NCBI GenBank assembly: GCA_043784605.1
Contig: JAYVYD010000239.1
Coordinates: forward strand, 1-16,001
Reading direction: 5' to 3'
From: JANYHY01 sp043784605
GTDB lineage: Bacteria; Myxococcota_A; Polyangia; Polyangiales; Polyangiaceae
DNA: 16,001 nucleotides
Shown one piece after another: positions 7,032 through 14,588 of this stretch. The translations under genes were made by a program, and so were the position numbers. A model generated the notes under the pieces. The model did no database searches and had not been told where the DNA came from. It worked only from the letters and a program-made list of their open reading frames with translations. Position 1 is the first letter of the stretch, and every line of letters begins with the position of its first letter.

Positions 7032-7730
7032 ATGGAGATTCGTCGATCCAAAGAGCGCGGCTATGCCGATCACGGCTGGCTGAAGAGCTTTCACACGTTC
7101 TCGTTCGCGGACTATCACGACCCCGAGCACATGGGTTTCAGCGCGCTGCGCGTGATCAACGAGGATCGCGTCGCGCCTGGGCAGGGCTTCGGCACGCACG
7201 GTCACCAGAACATGGAGATCGTGAGCTACGTGCTCGAGGGCGCTCTCGAGCACAAGGACAGCATGGGAACTGGTTCAGTCATCAAACCAGGCGACGTGCA
7301 GCGCATGAGCGCGGGCACCGGAGTACGCCACAGCGAGTTCAACGCAAGCAAGACGGACCTCGTACACTTTCTGCAAATCTGGATTCTGCCGGACAAGGCC
7401 GGACACGAACCGGGATACGAGGAGAAGTCGTTCACGACAGCAGACAAGCGGGGCAAGCTCCGGCTCGTCGCCTCGGGCGACGGTCGAGAAGGCTCCGTCA
7501 CCCTCCACCAGGAGATGAGCCTGTACGCGACGATCCTCGAGGGCGAGGAGACCGTCGTACACGAAGTGAAGAAGAGCCGATCGTCTTGGGTGCACGTAGC
7601 GCGCGGCAAGGTCCTTGTGAACGGTCGGGAGCTGGTCGCCGGAGACGCCGCCGCGTTCGAAGAGAACAGCAAGATCACGCTGTCTGCGAAGGGCAACGCC
7701 AGCGAGGTCCTCGTCTTCGATCTGCCGTGA
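7032..7730 (+). CDS. Pirin family protein (YhhW-type bicupin, putative quercetin 2,3-dioxygenase)
   Basis: This is a cytoplasmic bicupin of the pirin family. Bacterial relatives such as E. coli YhhW bind one metal and can cleave quercetin in vitro; the physiological substrate is generally unknown. The 232-residue length matches YhhW. The N-terminal cupin holds all four expected metal ligands: H56 and H58 (GTHGHQNMEIV), H100 and E102 (GVRHSEF). Other family landmarks are GWLKSFHTFSFADY (15-28), GFSALRVINEDRV (35-47), GDVQRMSAG (87-95) and the pirin C-terminal cupin with GEETVVHE. ATG 7032 gives the canonical N-terminus. A GAGGAG-like sequence lies 14 bases upstream, farther than usual. A perfect palindrome 46 bases upstream suggests dedicated regulation. 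An SctT-like gene follows after 12 bases, so the two are probably co-transcribed although no functional link is known. Confidence 0.95.
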   Translation: MEIRRSKERGYADHGWLKSFHTFSFADYHDPEHMGFSALRVINEDRVAPGQGFGTHGHQNMEIVSYVLEGALEHKDSMGTGSVIKPGDVQRMSAGTGVRHSEFNASKTDLVHFLQIWILPDKAGHEPGYEEKSFTTADKRGKLRLVASGDGREGSVTLHQEMSLYATILEGEETVVHEVKKSRSSWVHVARGKVLVNGRELVAGDAAAFEENSKITLSAKGNASEVLVFDLP

Positions 7731-7742
7731 TATGCGTGGGCG

Positions 7743-8474
7743 ATGCCGCTCCTGCGCGACGTCGCCACCGCGTTCAACGAGCAAGGCGTCGATCTCGCGG
7801 CGCTCGGTTTGGCGTGGGCGCGCGCAATGCCGTCCGTGACGATCGTGCCGGCCTTCGGTCTCAAGGCACTCCCGCAGTCGGCCCGCGCGGTGCTCGCGCT
7901 CGCGCTCGCGGGGACGATCTTCCCTGCCCTCATCACCGCGCCTTCGAGTCTACCGCACGTACCGTGGGCGCTCGCGCTAGCCGGTGAGGTGCTCGCGGGA
8001 TTGCCGATCGCGGTGGCTGCTGCGATTCCGTTGTGGGCCGCGACGATGGCAGGCGGGCTCGTCGACTCGCTGCGTGGCTCACAGGCGGAGCTCACTGTGG
8101 CTGTCGTCGAGGGCAAGACTTCGCCGATGGGCGTGCCCTTCTCGATCCTCGCGTCGTGCATCTTCCTCGGAACGGGCGGCCCTGCGCGCATCGCGGGAGC
8201 GCTCGCGACGCGACCGTTGATGAATCATCCGCTCGCCGCAGCGGCACATGATTTAGCGGGTGGCGTGGCGATCGCCGTCTCGCTCGGAGGTCCGTTGCTC
8301 GCCGCGGCGCTCGTTCTCGAGGTGGCGGGCGCGCTCGTCGCGAAGGCCTCCAGCCCCGCGCAGGTGCACGCGCTGCTCGCGCCGCTGAGGGCGTTGGCGT
8401 TGCTCGCCGTGATGGCCGTGGTGCTCGACCGCATCGTCGCAGCGATGGCGTTGGTGGTGAGAGCTGCGCCGTAG
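7743..8474 (+). CDS. FliR/SctT-like type III export apparatus membrane protein
   Basis: This very hydrophobic 243-residue protein has the architecture of FliR/SctT/YscT, the inner-membrane export-gate component of flagella and injectisomes (typically ~260 residues). Family-like segments appear in order: an N-terminal helix with ARAMPSVTIVPAFG (26-39) and QSARAVLALALAG; GEVLAGLPIAVAAAIPLWAA then AGGLVDSLRGSQ (81-114), the conserved aG-lid-qrG region; a polar loop with KTSPMG; SCIFLGTGGPARI (138-150); and a last pair of helices around GGPLLAAALVLEVAG with the SSPAQVHALLAPLRAL loop. ATG 7743 is the first start after an in-frame TGA, the pirin stop, 12 bases upstream. No other export component (SctR, S, U, V, N, Q) is encoded in the window, so the gene is isolated here. 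It could work with components elsewhere or be a diverged relic; the intact frame argues against decay. Assignment rests on pattern recognition only. Confidence 0.75.
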   Translation: MPLLRDVATAFNEQGVDLAALGLAWARAMPSVTIVPAFGLKALPQSARAVLALALAGTIFPALITAPSSLPHVPWALALAGEVLAGLPIAVAAAIPLWAATMAGGLVDSLRGSQAELTVAVVEGKTSPMGVPFSILASCIFLGTGGPARIAGALATRPLMNHPLAAAAHDLAGGVAIAVSLGGPLLAAALVLEVAGALVAKASSPAQVHALLAPLRALALLAVMAVVLDRIVAAMALVVRAAP

Positions 8475-8516
8475 ACCCGTCACCTTCCGGCTCCCACAAG
8501 AGATGTACACGGTTCG

Positions 8517-9392
8517 CTATATGGCAATCGGTTCGAAGTGAGTTGGGATGACGACCTTCGTCTGTGGCGAGCACGAGTGCACTTCGGCGGCGAAGTGCGC
8601 GAGGTCTGCGCGCGACTCATCGCCGATGTTCATCTGCTCGGGCCCCAATGGCTTTCGGTGCGCGTCGAAGTGATTGGCAAGTACCAGCCGAGGCTGCCCC
8701 AGCGCCCGCATGATTCGGCACGAGTAATCGGGGACCTTCTCGCGTAGACCGACGGCAATGATCGCAACGTCGGGGCGCAGGCCATCCAGCTCGCTCTCGA
8801 TGAAGTTGGCAGTACCGATAAACAGAATAGTGCGCCCCTCTACACCAATGAGGTATTGCAGAGTGCCGCCTTCGGCGAACGCGTCAGCCGTCATTGGGAC
8901 CGTCACGTCGGCCGGGATGTTCGCGGTGGCCTGGCCGCTGAGCGAGTGCAGTGCGCGGATCGGCTTGACCGAGAACGGGCCAAACGCGAGGGACTCGCCG
9001 CCGCGCACCAAGACCACATTGGCCACGCCGCTCGCCCGCGCCACGTTGACTGTGCTTTTCGTGCCGACGATCGTCGCGCCGGTGGACCTTGCGATCGTCG
9101 GCACGTCGAGCAGGTGATCGTAGTGCGAATGACTCACGAGGATCACGTCCGCGTGTGGGGGCGCGTATCGCGCGATCGTAGGTAGATCCGACGTGAGAGG
9201 CACAGACTCGTCGGCTACGTGAACCCGCGAGAAATAGGGATCGGCGAGTAAGACGTGCGCGTCGTCGAACACCGCCCAGCCCGCGACGCCGAGGTACTCG
9301 ATGCTCACCGGTGGAGACGGCGCAGCTGCCCGCGGAGTCGGTGCCGCGCACGATACGACGAACGCCCAAACGAAAAGGCGAGAGGGCTTCAC
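8517..9392 (-). CDS. MBL-fold metal-dependent hydrolase, predicted lipoprotein
   Basis: This is a metallo-beta-lactamase-superfamily protein of the UlaG/RomA-like type. The zinc motif HSHYDH is at residues 88-93 (H88, H90, D92, H93) after a beta strand ADVILVS. Further His residues at HSLSG and near the C-terminus (LANHFDAH; PTHFEP) fit the remaining metal sites. The position often holding GD reads GTANF. The N-terminus (MKPSRLFVWAFVVSC) is a signal sequence ending in an acceptable lipobox VVSC, so Cys15 is probably lipidated and the enzyme extracytoplasmic. A Pro/Ala-rich linker follows. The start is GTG at 9392, which overlaps the upstream dehydrogenase stop (GTGA). It is the last gene of the mutS2 operon and converges with the SctT-like gene, 42 bases apart. 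The substrate is unknown; relatives include phosphodiesterases, lactonases and phospholipase-D-like hydrolases. Confidence 0.9.
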   Translation of the reverse strand: MKPSRLFVWAFVVSCAAPTPRAAAPSPPVSIEYLGVAGWAVFDDAHVLLADPYFSRVHVADESVPLTSDLPTIARYAPPHADVILVSHSHYDHLLDVPTIARSTGATIVGTKSTVNVARASGVANVVLVRGGESLAFGPFSVKPIRALHSLSGQATANIPADVTVPMTADAFAEGGTLQYLIGVEGRTILFIGTANFIESELDGLRPDVAIIAVGLREKVPDYSCRIMRALGQPRLVLANHFDAHRKPLGPEQMNIGDESRADLAHFAAEVHSCSPQTKVVIPTHFEPIAI

Positions 9393-10243
9393 GCGCTCTT
9401 TTTGACCAGCTCAAGGCTCACTTCCCAGAGCTTGTTCGCAGAGTCGTCATCCTGCGCTTCCTTGGACGGCGTCTTCTCTTTCGACTCACTGAAGTACTTG
9501 CCAGTCACGCCGTCGAGCTCCGGGCTGCAGGCGACGTGGACGGTCGTCTTGGCGCCGTCCTCTTCGCTCGAGAGGAACACGGAGCCGAGCTTCACCAAGA
9601 ACCCGAACACGCCTTTGTTGTTGTGTCCGAACTGACTGGCGATGACTCCCGGGTGCAAACAATTGACCGTGACGTTGGTGCCGCTCAATCGCTTCGCGAG
9701 CGCACGCGTGAACAAAATGTTCGCGAGCTTGCTGCGACCGTAGACCTTCACTCCGGCAAATCCGCGCTCGCTCTGCAGATCGGTGAAGTCGAGCACGGCG
9801 CGGTTGTGGGCCGCGGAGGCGACGTTGACGATGCGCGCCTTGGGAGCCTTCTTCAGCGCGGGTAACAAGAGATCGGTCAACAGGAAGTAGCCGAGGTGAT
9901 TGGTCGCGAAGGTGCGCTCTAGGCCATCCACCGTGACGGTTCGATCCATGAAGATCGCGCCGGCGTTGTTGATGAGCACGTCGATGACGTCGTGCTTGGC
10001 CAGGATCTCGGCGGAGACTCTGCGGATTTCTTTTTGCGACGAGAGGTCCGCGATGAAGAGGTCAGCTTTGCCTTTGGTACCGAGGGCGCGCAGCTCTTCG
10101 ATGACTTTTTCGCCGAGCGCTCGGTCACGCACGACGAGCGACACGTGCGCACCCATCTTGGCGATAGCGAGGGTGGTCGTCCGGCCGATGCCGCGACTCG
10201 CGCCGGTGATGACGACTTGCTTATTTTCTAGGCTCCAGGACAT
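9389..10243 (-). CDS. Short-chain dehydrogenase/reductase (retinol-dehydrogenase-like)
   Basis: This is a cytoplasmic classical SDR oxidoreductase using NAD(P)(H). Motifs from the chosen start are TGASRGIG at 13-20 (cofactor-binding Rossmann turn), NNAG at 92-95, catalytic Ser143 in VNVASAAH, and Y168/K172 in YGRSKLAN. The post-catalytic CLHPGVIASQFG follows. The sequence style (YGRSKLANILFTRALAKRL, HPGV) resembles retinol dehydrogenase/WW-domain oxidoreductase-like SDRs; the bacterial substrate is unknown. I place the start at ATG 10243, preceded by AGAAG (10249-10253) at five bases, rather than at an in-frame TTG at 10270 that would overlap mutS2. It lies 14 bases after the mutS2 stop, and its own stop overlaps the GTG of the hydrolase gene by four bases. 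This packing implies one operon. The C-terminal ~30 residues are charged (ESKEKTPSKEAQDDD) and may be a flexible tail. Confidence 0.94.
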   Translation of the reverse strand: MSWSLENKQVVITGASRGIGRTTTLAIAKMGAHVSLVVRDRALGEKVIEELRALGTKGKADLFIADLSSQKEIRRVSAEILAKHDVIDVLINNAGAIFMDRTVTVDGLERTFATNHLGYFLLTDLLLPALKKAPKARIVNVASAAHNRAVLDFTDLQSERGFAGVKVYGRSKLANILFTRALAKRLSGTNVTVNCLHPGVIASQFGHNNKGVFGFLVKLGSVFLSSEEDGAKTTVHVACSPELDGVTGKYFSESKEKTPSKEAQDDDSANKLWEVSLELVKKSA

Positions 10244-10257
10244 ACGCACTTCTACCA

Positions 10258-12645
10258 CTAGTTCAACCAAGCGATCGTGACGCCGTCACCACCTTCACCG
10301 CTCTCCCCGGGACGAATACGAGAGACATAAGGGCTGGATTCGAGCTCTTTGCGGAGAGCATCGCGCAGCGCGCCCGTGCCGTGTCCGTGGATCACGAACG
10401 TCACCGTGCGGCCGAGCGTGACTCCGCGATCGAGGAAGCTCGTGACCATGGAGAGCGCGTCGTCCACTCGCATGCCGCGCACGTCGCAGGTGTTGTCGCT
10501 CGTCTGAATGGGGACCTCGAGGCTCGTCGACTTGAGGTCGGGTCTGCGCATCTTTCGGGGCGCGGGCTCGGTCTCCGTGCGGCGCAGCTCGTGGATGCTC
10601 ACAGTGAGCTTCATTGCGCCGGCGGCGACGCGTACCTCGCTGCCCATGACGTCGAGGACCTCCGCCTCCGCGCGGAGCTTCGAGACGTACACGCGTAAGC
10701 CGCGCTTCAGATCGCCGGGGGCCACGGCGCCTCGCAGAACCTCCGGACGCGCGACGAGCGACTCGAGCTCTCCGCCGATCGCCACGGTGCTCGCCACGCG
10801 ATCAAGCGCCCGCGACGCCTCGCGTACGCTGTCTTCGTCTGGAGTCTTCACCCGGAGCTTGGCTTGCGCGGCGCGAAGATCCTCACGCGCGCGGCGCACG
10901 GACGCGAGGAGCGACTCCGCCTCCTTCGAGACTATTGCATGCTCTCGCTCTCTCGCGCGCACGAGCTCCTCCTCCAGTCCACGCTTCAGCGCCTCTACTT
11001 CGCGAAGCCTGGTTTCAGCCGCCGTTCGCGCCAGCTCGAGTGCCGCGCGCTCGTCGTTTGCACGACGCACGACCTCTTCGAACGTCTTGTCCGCGTTGGA
11101 CAGAAAGCGCGCCGCGCGTTCGAGGACCGTGGTGGGCATGCCGAAGCGACGCGCGACTGCGAGCGCGCTCGAGCTCCCCGGAACGCCCACGGTGAGCGCG
11201 AAGTTCGGAGTCATAGTCGCGAGATCGAACCCCACCGAAGCGTTGGTGAATCGATCGTCAACGAGCGCGAGCGCCTTGAGCCCCTCGTAGTGAGTCGTGG
11301 CCATCACCGCTCCACCGCGCGCACACAACGAGTCGAGCACACCGGCCGCGAGCGCCTCTCCCTCGCAAGGGTCCGTGCCTGTCGCGATCTCGTCGAGCAG
11401 CACGAGCGCGCCCGGGCGGGTTTCTTCGAGGACGTGGGTGAGGTTCTTCACGTGCGCACTGAACGTGGACAGGTTCTTCGCGAGGCTCTGATCGTCGCCC
11501 ACGTCCGTGAGGACGACCTCGAAGTAGCCGGCGGTGCTTCCCTCTTTGCACGGTACGGGCAGCCCAGCGCGCACGAGCAGCGCGGCGAGGCCCATGGCCT
11601 TCAGCGCGACGGTCTTGCCGCCCGCGTTCGGTCCGGACACCACGATGGTGCGCCCGCTCTCGATCGCGAGGTCACTCGGAACGACCGTATTTTTGGGCAT
11701 ATCGAGCACCAAGAGCAGGTGGCGGGCGCCGAACAGCTCGAGGCGCGGCGCGCGGTCGAGAGCGGGCAGCGTGAGATCGAAGTCGCGCGCGAGCTTTGCG
11801 GACGCAGCGCGGACGTCCGCTCGCGCGAGGGCTTGCACGCACGCGATGATCGAAGAGAGGACCTCCGCGAGCGACGCGCTCAATCGCGTGAGCACGACCT
11901 GCTCCTCGCGAGCGACGTCTGCCTCGAGCATCTTGAGGCGGTTGCCCATTCCCACCACGACGCGCGGCTCTACGAAGACGGTGCCCCCGGAACCACTTGT
12001 AGAGTGCACGATTCCCGGAAACCGCTGGTGCGCGTCGGACCGAATCGGCAACACGTAGCGACCCTCGCGCTCGGTGACGAAGTGGTCTTGAACGATGTCG
12101 GAGTATCGCGCGAGCAGCTCCTCGAGCCTGCGCATCATGCGCTCACGGGCGGCGCGCCACTCGCCTCGAAGCTCCTTCAAACGTGGGCTCGCGTGGTCTG
12201 CGAGCGAGCCGTCGGGATCGAAGCAGCGCGCGACCTCCTCTGCGACGGGGTCGAGCGAAGGGTCCGTGGAGCAGCTGTCGAAGAGGTTCGGGTACGTCGC
12301 CTTCTTGCCGACGAGGAACCTCCGGAGCGTACGCGCGCCAAGCAACATCTGCGCGACAGCGCGTAGCTCGGGTCCACTCAAGACCCCGCCTGCGCGCAGA
12401 CGCTCGAGCGGCTCCGTGACGTTGTCCGTCGATGGAACCGGCAGCGGCGAACTCATGTTCAGCGCGAGGAGAGCCTCGCGCACTTCGTCTTGCCTGCGGC
12501 GCGCCTCCTCGAAGGTGTTCGCGAAGTCGAGCGCATGTGCGGCGAGTCTGCCGAGTTCACCGGCGCAGCGCTCTGCGAGCGCATCGAGGACGCGGTCCCA
12601 CTCGAGGTCCGCGCGCGTCTTTTCGGGGCAAGGTTCGGTACTCAT
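10258..12645 (-). CDS. mutS2: Endonuclease MutS2 (MutS-like ATPase with Smr domain)
   Basis: MutS2 is a cytoplasmic MutS-family ATPase lacking the mismatch-recognition domain. Members suppress homologous recombination by acting on branched DNA, and some split collided ribosomes. The 795-residue length is normal. The N-terminal and lever/clamp part (about 1-330) includes the characteristic REGRYVLPIR and GTVFVEPR. The ABC ATPase core has Walker A GPNAGGKT at 338-345, the GDDQSLAKNLSTFSAH signature at 383-398, and Walker B LVLLDEIATGTDP at 414-426. A charged coiled coil spans about 515-600, then a KOW-like region. The Smr domain at about 718-795 has CDVRGMRVDDA and the HGHGTGALR loop (753-761). 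Start ATG 12645; a 269-base gap separates it from the next upstream gene on the same strand. It heads an operon with the dehydrogenase and MBL-fold hydrolase genes. All key ATPase residues are present. Confidence 0.97.
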   Translation of the reverse strand: MSTEPCPEKTRADLEWDRVLDALAERCAGELGRLAAHALDFANTFEEARRRQDEVREALLALNMSSPLPVPSTDNVTEPLERLRAGGVLSGPELRAVAQMLLGARTLRRFLVGKKATYPNLFDSCSTDPSLDPVAEEVARCFDPDGSLADHASPRLKELRGEWRAARERMMRRLEELLARYSDIVQDHFVTEREGRYVLPIRSDAHQRFPGIVHSTSGSGGTVFVEPRVVVGMGNRLKMLEADVAREEQVVLTRLSASLAEVLSSIIACVQALARADVRAASAKLARDFDLTLPALDRAPRLELFGARHLLLVLDMPKNTVVPSDLAIESGRTIVVSGPNAGGKTVALKAMGLAALLVRAGLPVPCKEGSTAGYFEVVLTDVGDDQSLAKNLSTFSAHVKNLTHVLEETRPGALVLLDEIATGTDPCEGEALAAGVLDSLCARGGAVMATTHYEGLKALALVDDRFTNASVGFDLATMTPNFALTVGVPGSSSALAVARRFGMPTTVLERAARFLSNADKTFEEVVRRANDERAALELARTAAETRLREVEALKRGLEEELVRAREREHAIVSKEAESLLASVRRAREDLRAAQAKLRVKTPDEDSVREASRALDRVASTVAIGGELESLVARPEVLRGAVAPGDLKRGLRVYVSKLRAEAEVLDVMGSEVRVAAGAMKLTVSIHELRRTETEPAPRKMRRPDLKSTSLEVPIQTSDNTCDVRGMRVDDALSMVTSFLDRGVTLGRTVTFVIHGHGTGALRDALRKELESSPYVSRIRPGESGEGGDGVTIAWLN

Positions 12646-12914
12646 GACGGGCCAATGAGTCTAGGGAAACGAGAGCAGCGAGTCGATCTCGCCAAGCGAA
12701 ACGTCCGAGCAGCGTGGCATCGACGCCCCGCGGTCACGCGTGCTGACGACGCCACTCGTCTTTGACGGAGAGGATTCACAGAAAGATCAGAAGATCGGGA
12801 AGGGTTAGGAGCTCCAACTCTCTGCTTGAACAATGCGCCCTCGGCACCCGATCCGCAGGTGAACCTCGCGCAGAAGCGCGCTCACGCAGACGCCGTTTCA
12901 GTAGTCGGACACGA
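12646..12914. other. Intergenic region upstream of mutS2
   Basis: This 269-base gap between the PhnD-like gene and mutS2, both on the minus strand, holds no convincing gene. Short frames exist but are Arg/Ser-rich with no family resemblance. A less GC-rich patch at about 12770-12835 contains the palindrome GGAGCTCC and may include the mutS2 promoter or leader, but I could not find a convincing -35/-10 pair. CGCGC-agaa-GCGCG (12867-12880) is a small hairpin downstream of the PhnD-like stop, without a T-run. I see no tRNA. Confidence 0.6.
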
Positions 12915-13724
12915 TCACTTTGGGAACAGCGAGCCCGCCTTCTCGAGCGATGCGAGCAGGGCGAGCGACGCGTCGTGCGTCGTCGGCGACGCAAAGCCGT
13001 CCACCTCGAACGAGGCTCGCGCGTCCGCGCTCACGTCGGGCAGATCGATCGCGGCGAGCAGCGCAGCAGACATCGCCGCAGACACATCCTCCGCGAGCGA
13101 AGCACGGCACGCCAAGACGTCGGGCGGAATCGAACCCACTACCGAGACGACGCGCAGCGCGTGCGCGGAGTCGGGCACGCCGCTCCAGCCCGCGGCAACG
13201 ACCTCGCCGCGCTCGTCGAGGCGCGCGAACGTTGCCGCGATGTCGGCGACGCCATCGGCGACCGCGCGAACGGCGGCCTCGTGCGAGCCCAAGAAGCGCT
13301 CTTCGAGGAGGCTCGTGCGCGGATCGATGTCGTGCTCGAACAAGAACAATCGCGGCATCACGTAGCCGGCAGCGCTCCACGGATCGACCCACGCGGCCCG
13401 TGCGGTGCGGACGTCGTCGAGCGTCGCGATGCGTCCGTCGCGCTTGCAGACGATCACGCACGACGACCGCTGCTCGCGCACGCTCGTCAGCATCGTACGA
13501 ACCTCGTCTTTGCGCGCGAGCTGCGCGTGAACGATCGGCGGCAACCACGCGACGTCCACCGTGCGTTCTCGCAGGCCGCGCGAGAGCTCCTCATAAGAGA
13601 GCGAGACCTTGGGCGCCACGCGACAGCCGAGGCGTTTGCTCAAGAATCGTGTGAGCGCGGCGAAGCTCTTGCTCACGGGCTCGCGGTTGTTCTGCCAAGT
13701 GCGGGCGAAGACGAGATCACTCAA
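12915..13724 (-). CDS. PhnD-like substrate-binding domain protein without signal peptide
   Basis: This is a periplasmic-binding-protein-type-2 domain of the phosphate/phosphonate PhnD-like family (269 residues from the chosen start). Family-like features are an opening strand LVFARTWQNNREP, the region SLSYEELSRGLRERTVDVAWLPP (41-63) that corresponds to the usual SY-x-x-l ... vDva-lpp, and WVDPWSAAGYVMP (112-124), matching the DP-S-SGY-P ligand-site motif. GVADIAATFA (158-167) is the second-lobe vDva-like strand. No signal peptide or membrane segment is seen, so it is predicted cytoplasmic unless the start is wrong. The frame stays open upstream to 14054, but that part overlaps the divergent methyltransferase. 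TTG 13724 fits the domain boundary, though TTG 13745 and ATG 13784 are alternatives. No ABC permease or ATPase gene is adjacent. It may sense a small anion or be a remnant of a transporter. Confidence 0.78.
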   Translation of the reverse strand: MSDLVFARTWQNNREPVSKSFAALTRFLSKRLGCRVAPKVSLSYEELSRGLRERTVDVAWLPPIVHAQLARKDEVRTMLTSVREQRSSCVIVCKRDGRIATLDDVRTARAAWVDPWSAAGYVMPRLFLFEHDIDPRTSLLEERFLGSHEAAVRAVADGVADIAATFARLDERGEVVAAGWSGVPDSAHALRVVSVVGSIPPDVLACRASLAEDVSAAMSAALLAAIDLPDVSADARASFEVDGFASPTTHDASLALLASLEKAGSLFPK

Positions 13725-13735
13725 GACGCAGCGAT

Positions 13736-13756
13736 GATACCTCAATCGATGGTATC
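13736..13756. promoter_or_regulatory. Inverted repeat between divergent PhnD-like and methyltransferase genes
   Basis: GATACC (13736-13741) and GGTATC (13751-13756) are perfect 6-base arms separated by nine bases, so the centres are about 1.5 helical turns apart. The repeat lies inside the 40-base gap between the two divergent starts (13724 minus, 13765 plus). It could be an operator acting on both genes. Six-base arms are short enough to arise by chance. Confidence 0.28.
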
Positions 13757-13764
13757 GAGACCGC

Positions 13765-14502
13765 TTGGCGGACGACGAGACCATCGACCGGATCACCCGC
13801 GACTGGCAGATGATCCAAAGGCGGCGCGGCCACCGGCACAGCACGGACGATCTATTGACTGGGTGGTACGCCGCCGAAAATGGCCCTGGAGCGTCCCGAA
13901 TCCTCGATCTCGGCGCGGGCATCGGCTCGGTAGGTCTACTCGCCCTCTGGCGATCGCCAGGCGCAACGCTCACCTCAATCGAGGCGCAGGACGTCAGCTT
14001 CGATCTGCTGCAGAGGAACGTGGAGTTGAACGCGCTCTCGTCGCGCGTGCGCACGATCCACGGGGACCTGCGAGACTTTCAGTCCGACCTCGCGTCCTTC
14101 GATCTCGTGACGGGGAGCCCGCCGTACTTCGATCCGAAGGCGGGCATCATCCCCGCGGATTCGCAGAAAGCTCACGCGCGCTTCGAGCTGCGCGGAGACG
14201 TCCGCGACTACTGCACGACCGCGAGGCGTGCGATGACGCCGAATGCGCGCTTCGTGTTCTGCTTCCCCACGGTGCAGAGAGATCGTGCGCACCGCGCGAT
14301 CCGAGACGCGAGCCTCTGTCTGCTCCGATCTCGAGACGTGATCCCACGCGCGGAAGTCGCGCCACTGTTCACCCTGTTCGCGTGCGCGTGCTCCACTGGC
14401 GAAACGGCTGCGATCGTGGAGCCTCCCTACGTAGTCCGAGACGAAGCCGGCGCCGTGACCGAGCTTCACAACCGCTCACGCGCGAGCTTCGGCATGGTTT
14501 GA
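13765..14502 (+). CDS. TrmN6-type tRNA1(Val) (adenine37-N6)-methyltransferase
   Basis: This is a cytoplasmic SAM-dependent methyltransferase of the TrmN6/YfiC type, expected to methylate N6 of an adenine, in E. coli A37 of tRNA1(Val). The family N-terminal signature is present: DETIDRITRDW then QRRRGHRHSTDDLLTGW (18-34). The SAM-binding motif I is LDLGAGIGSVGLLAL (47-61), followed by an acidic strand end at IEAQ (72-75). The amino-methyltransferase catalytic motif is GSPPYF (117-122), a Ser variant of the usual NPPY that is still within the [D/N/S]PP[Y/F/W] class. The length of 245 residues is normal. The start is TTG 13765, preceded by GAGA; no in-frame ATG precedes the conserved N-terminus, and the next ATG (codon 15) would remove part of it. 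It is divergent from the PhnD-like gene. Target specificity is inferred from family only. Confidence 0.88.
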   Translation: MADDETIDRITRDWQMIQRRRGHRHSTDDLLTGWYAAENGPGASRILDLGAGIGSVGLLALWRSPGATLTSIEAQDVSFDLLQRNVELNALSSRVRTIHGDLRDFQSDLASFDLVTGSPPYFDPKAGIIPADSQKAHARFELRGDVRDYCTTARRAMTPNARFVFCFPTVQRDRAHRAIRDASLCLLRSRDVIPRAEVAPLFTLFACACSTGETAAIVEPPYVVRDEAGAVTELHNRSRASFGMV

Positions 14503-14517
14503 CGCGCGCGAATAGGG

Positions 14518-14547
14518 TCGGCAACGAAGCGACAAAGATGCGATAAT
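14518..14547 (+). promoter_or_regulatory. Possible sigma-70-type promoter for the kinase gene
   Basis: TCGGCA (14518-14523, four of six to TTGACA) and GATAAT (14542-14547, five of six to TATAAT) are separated by 18 bases. Transcription would begin around 14554, leaving a leader of about 35 bases with TAAGGGTG (14573-14580) as ribosome-binding site before GTG 14589. Prediction by eye only. Confidence 0.35.
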
Positions 14548-14588
14548 AGGGTGTGAATGCGCCTCCGCCACGTAAGGGTGCCAGCACT

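Noticed and set aside
10244..10270. Longer dehydrogenase start at TTG 10270
   Set aside because: It would overlap mutS2 by 13 bases and add nine residues not needed for the SDR fold; ATG 10243 has AGAAG at good spacing.
10864..12366. 500-residue open frame on the + strand
   Set aside because: It lies wholly antisense to the well-supported mutS2 gene, and its Arg/Glu/His-rich translation matches no family.
13765..14502. SPPY instead of NPPY in the methyltransferase as a sign of inactivation
   Set aside because: Ser is an accepted first position in the [D/N/S]PP[Y/F/W] motif of amino-methyltransferases, and the SAM motif is intact.
12762..14546. 594-residue open frame on the + strand
   Set aside because: It is antisense to the PhnD-like gene and out of frame with the methyltransferase gene. 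The translation is Arg-rich and low-complexity with no family features, as expected from GC-rich antisense DNA.
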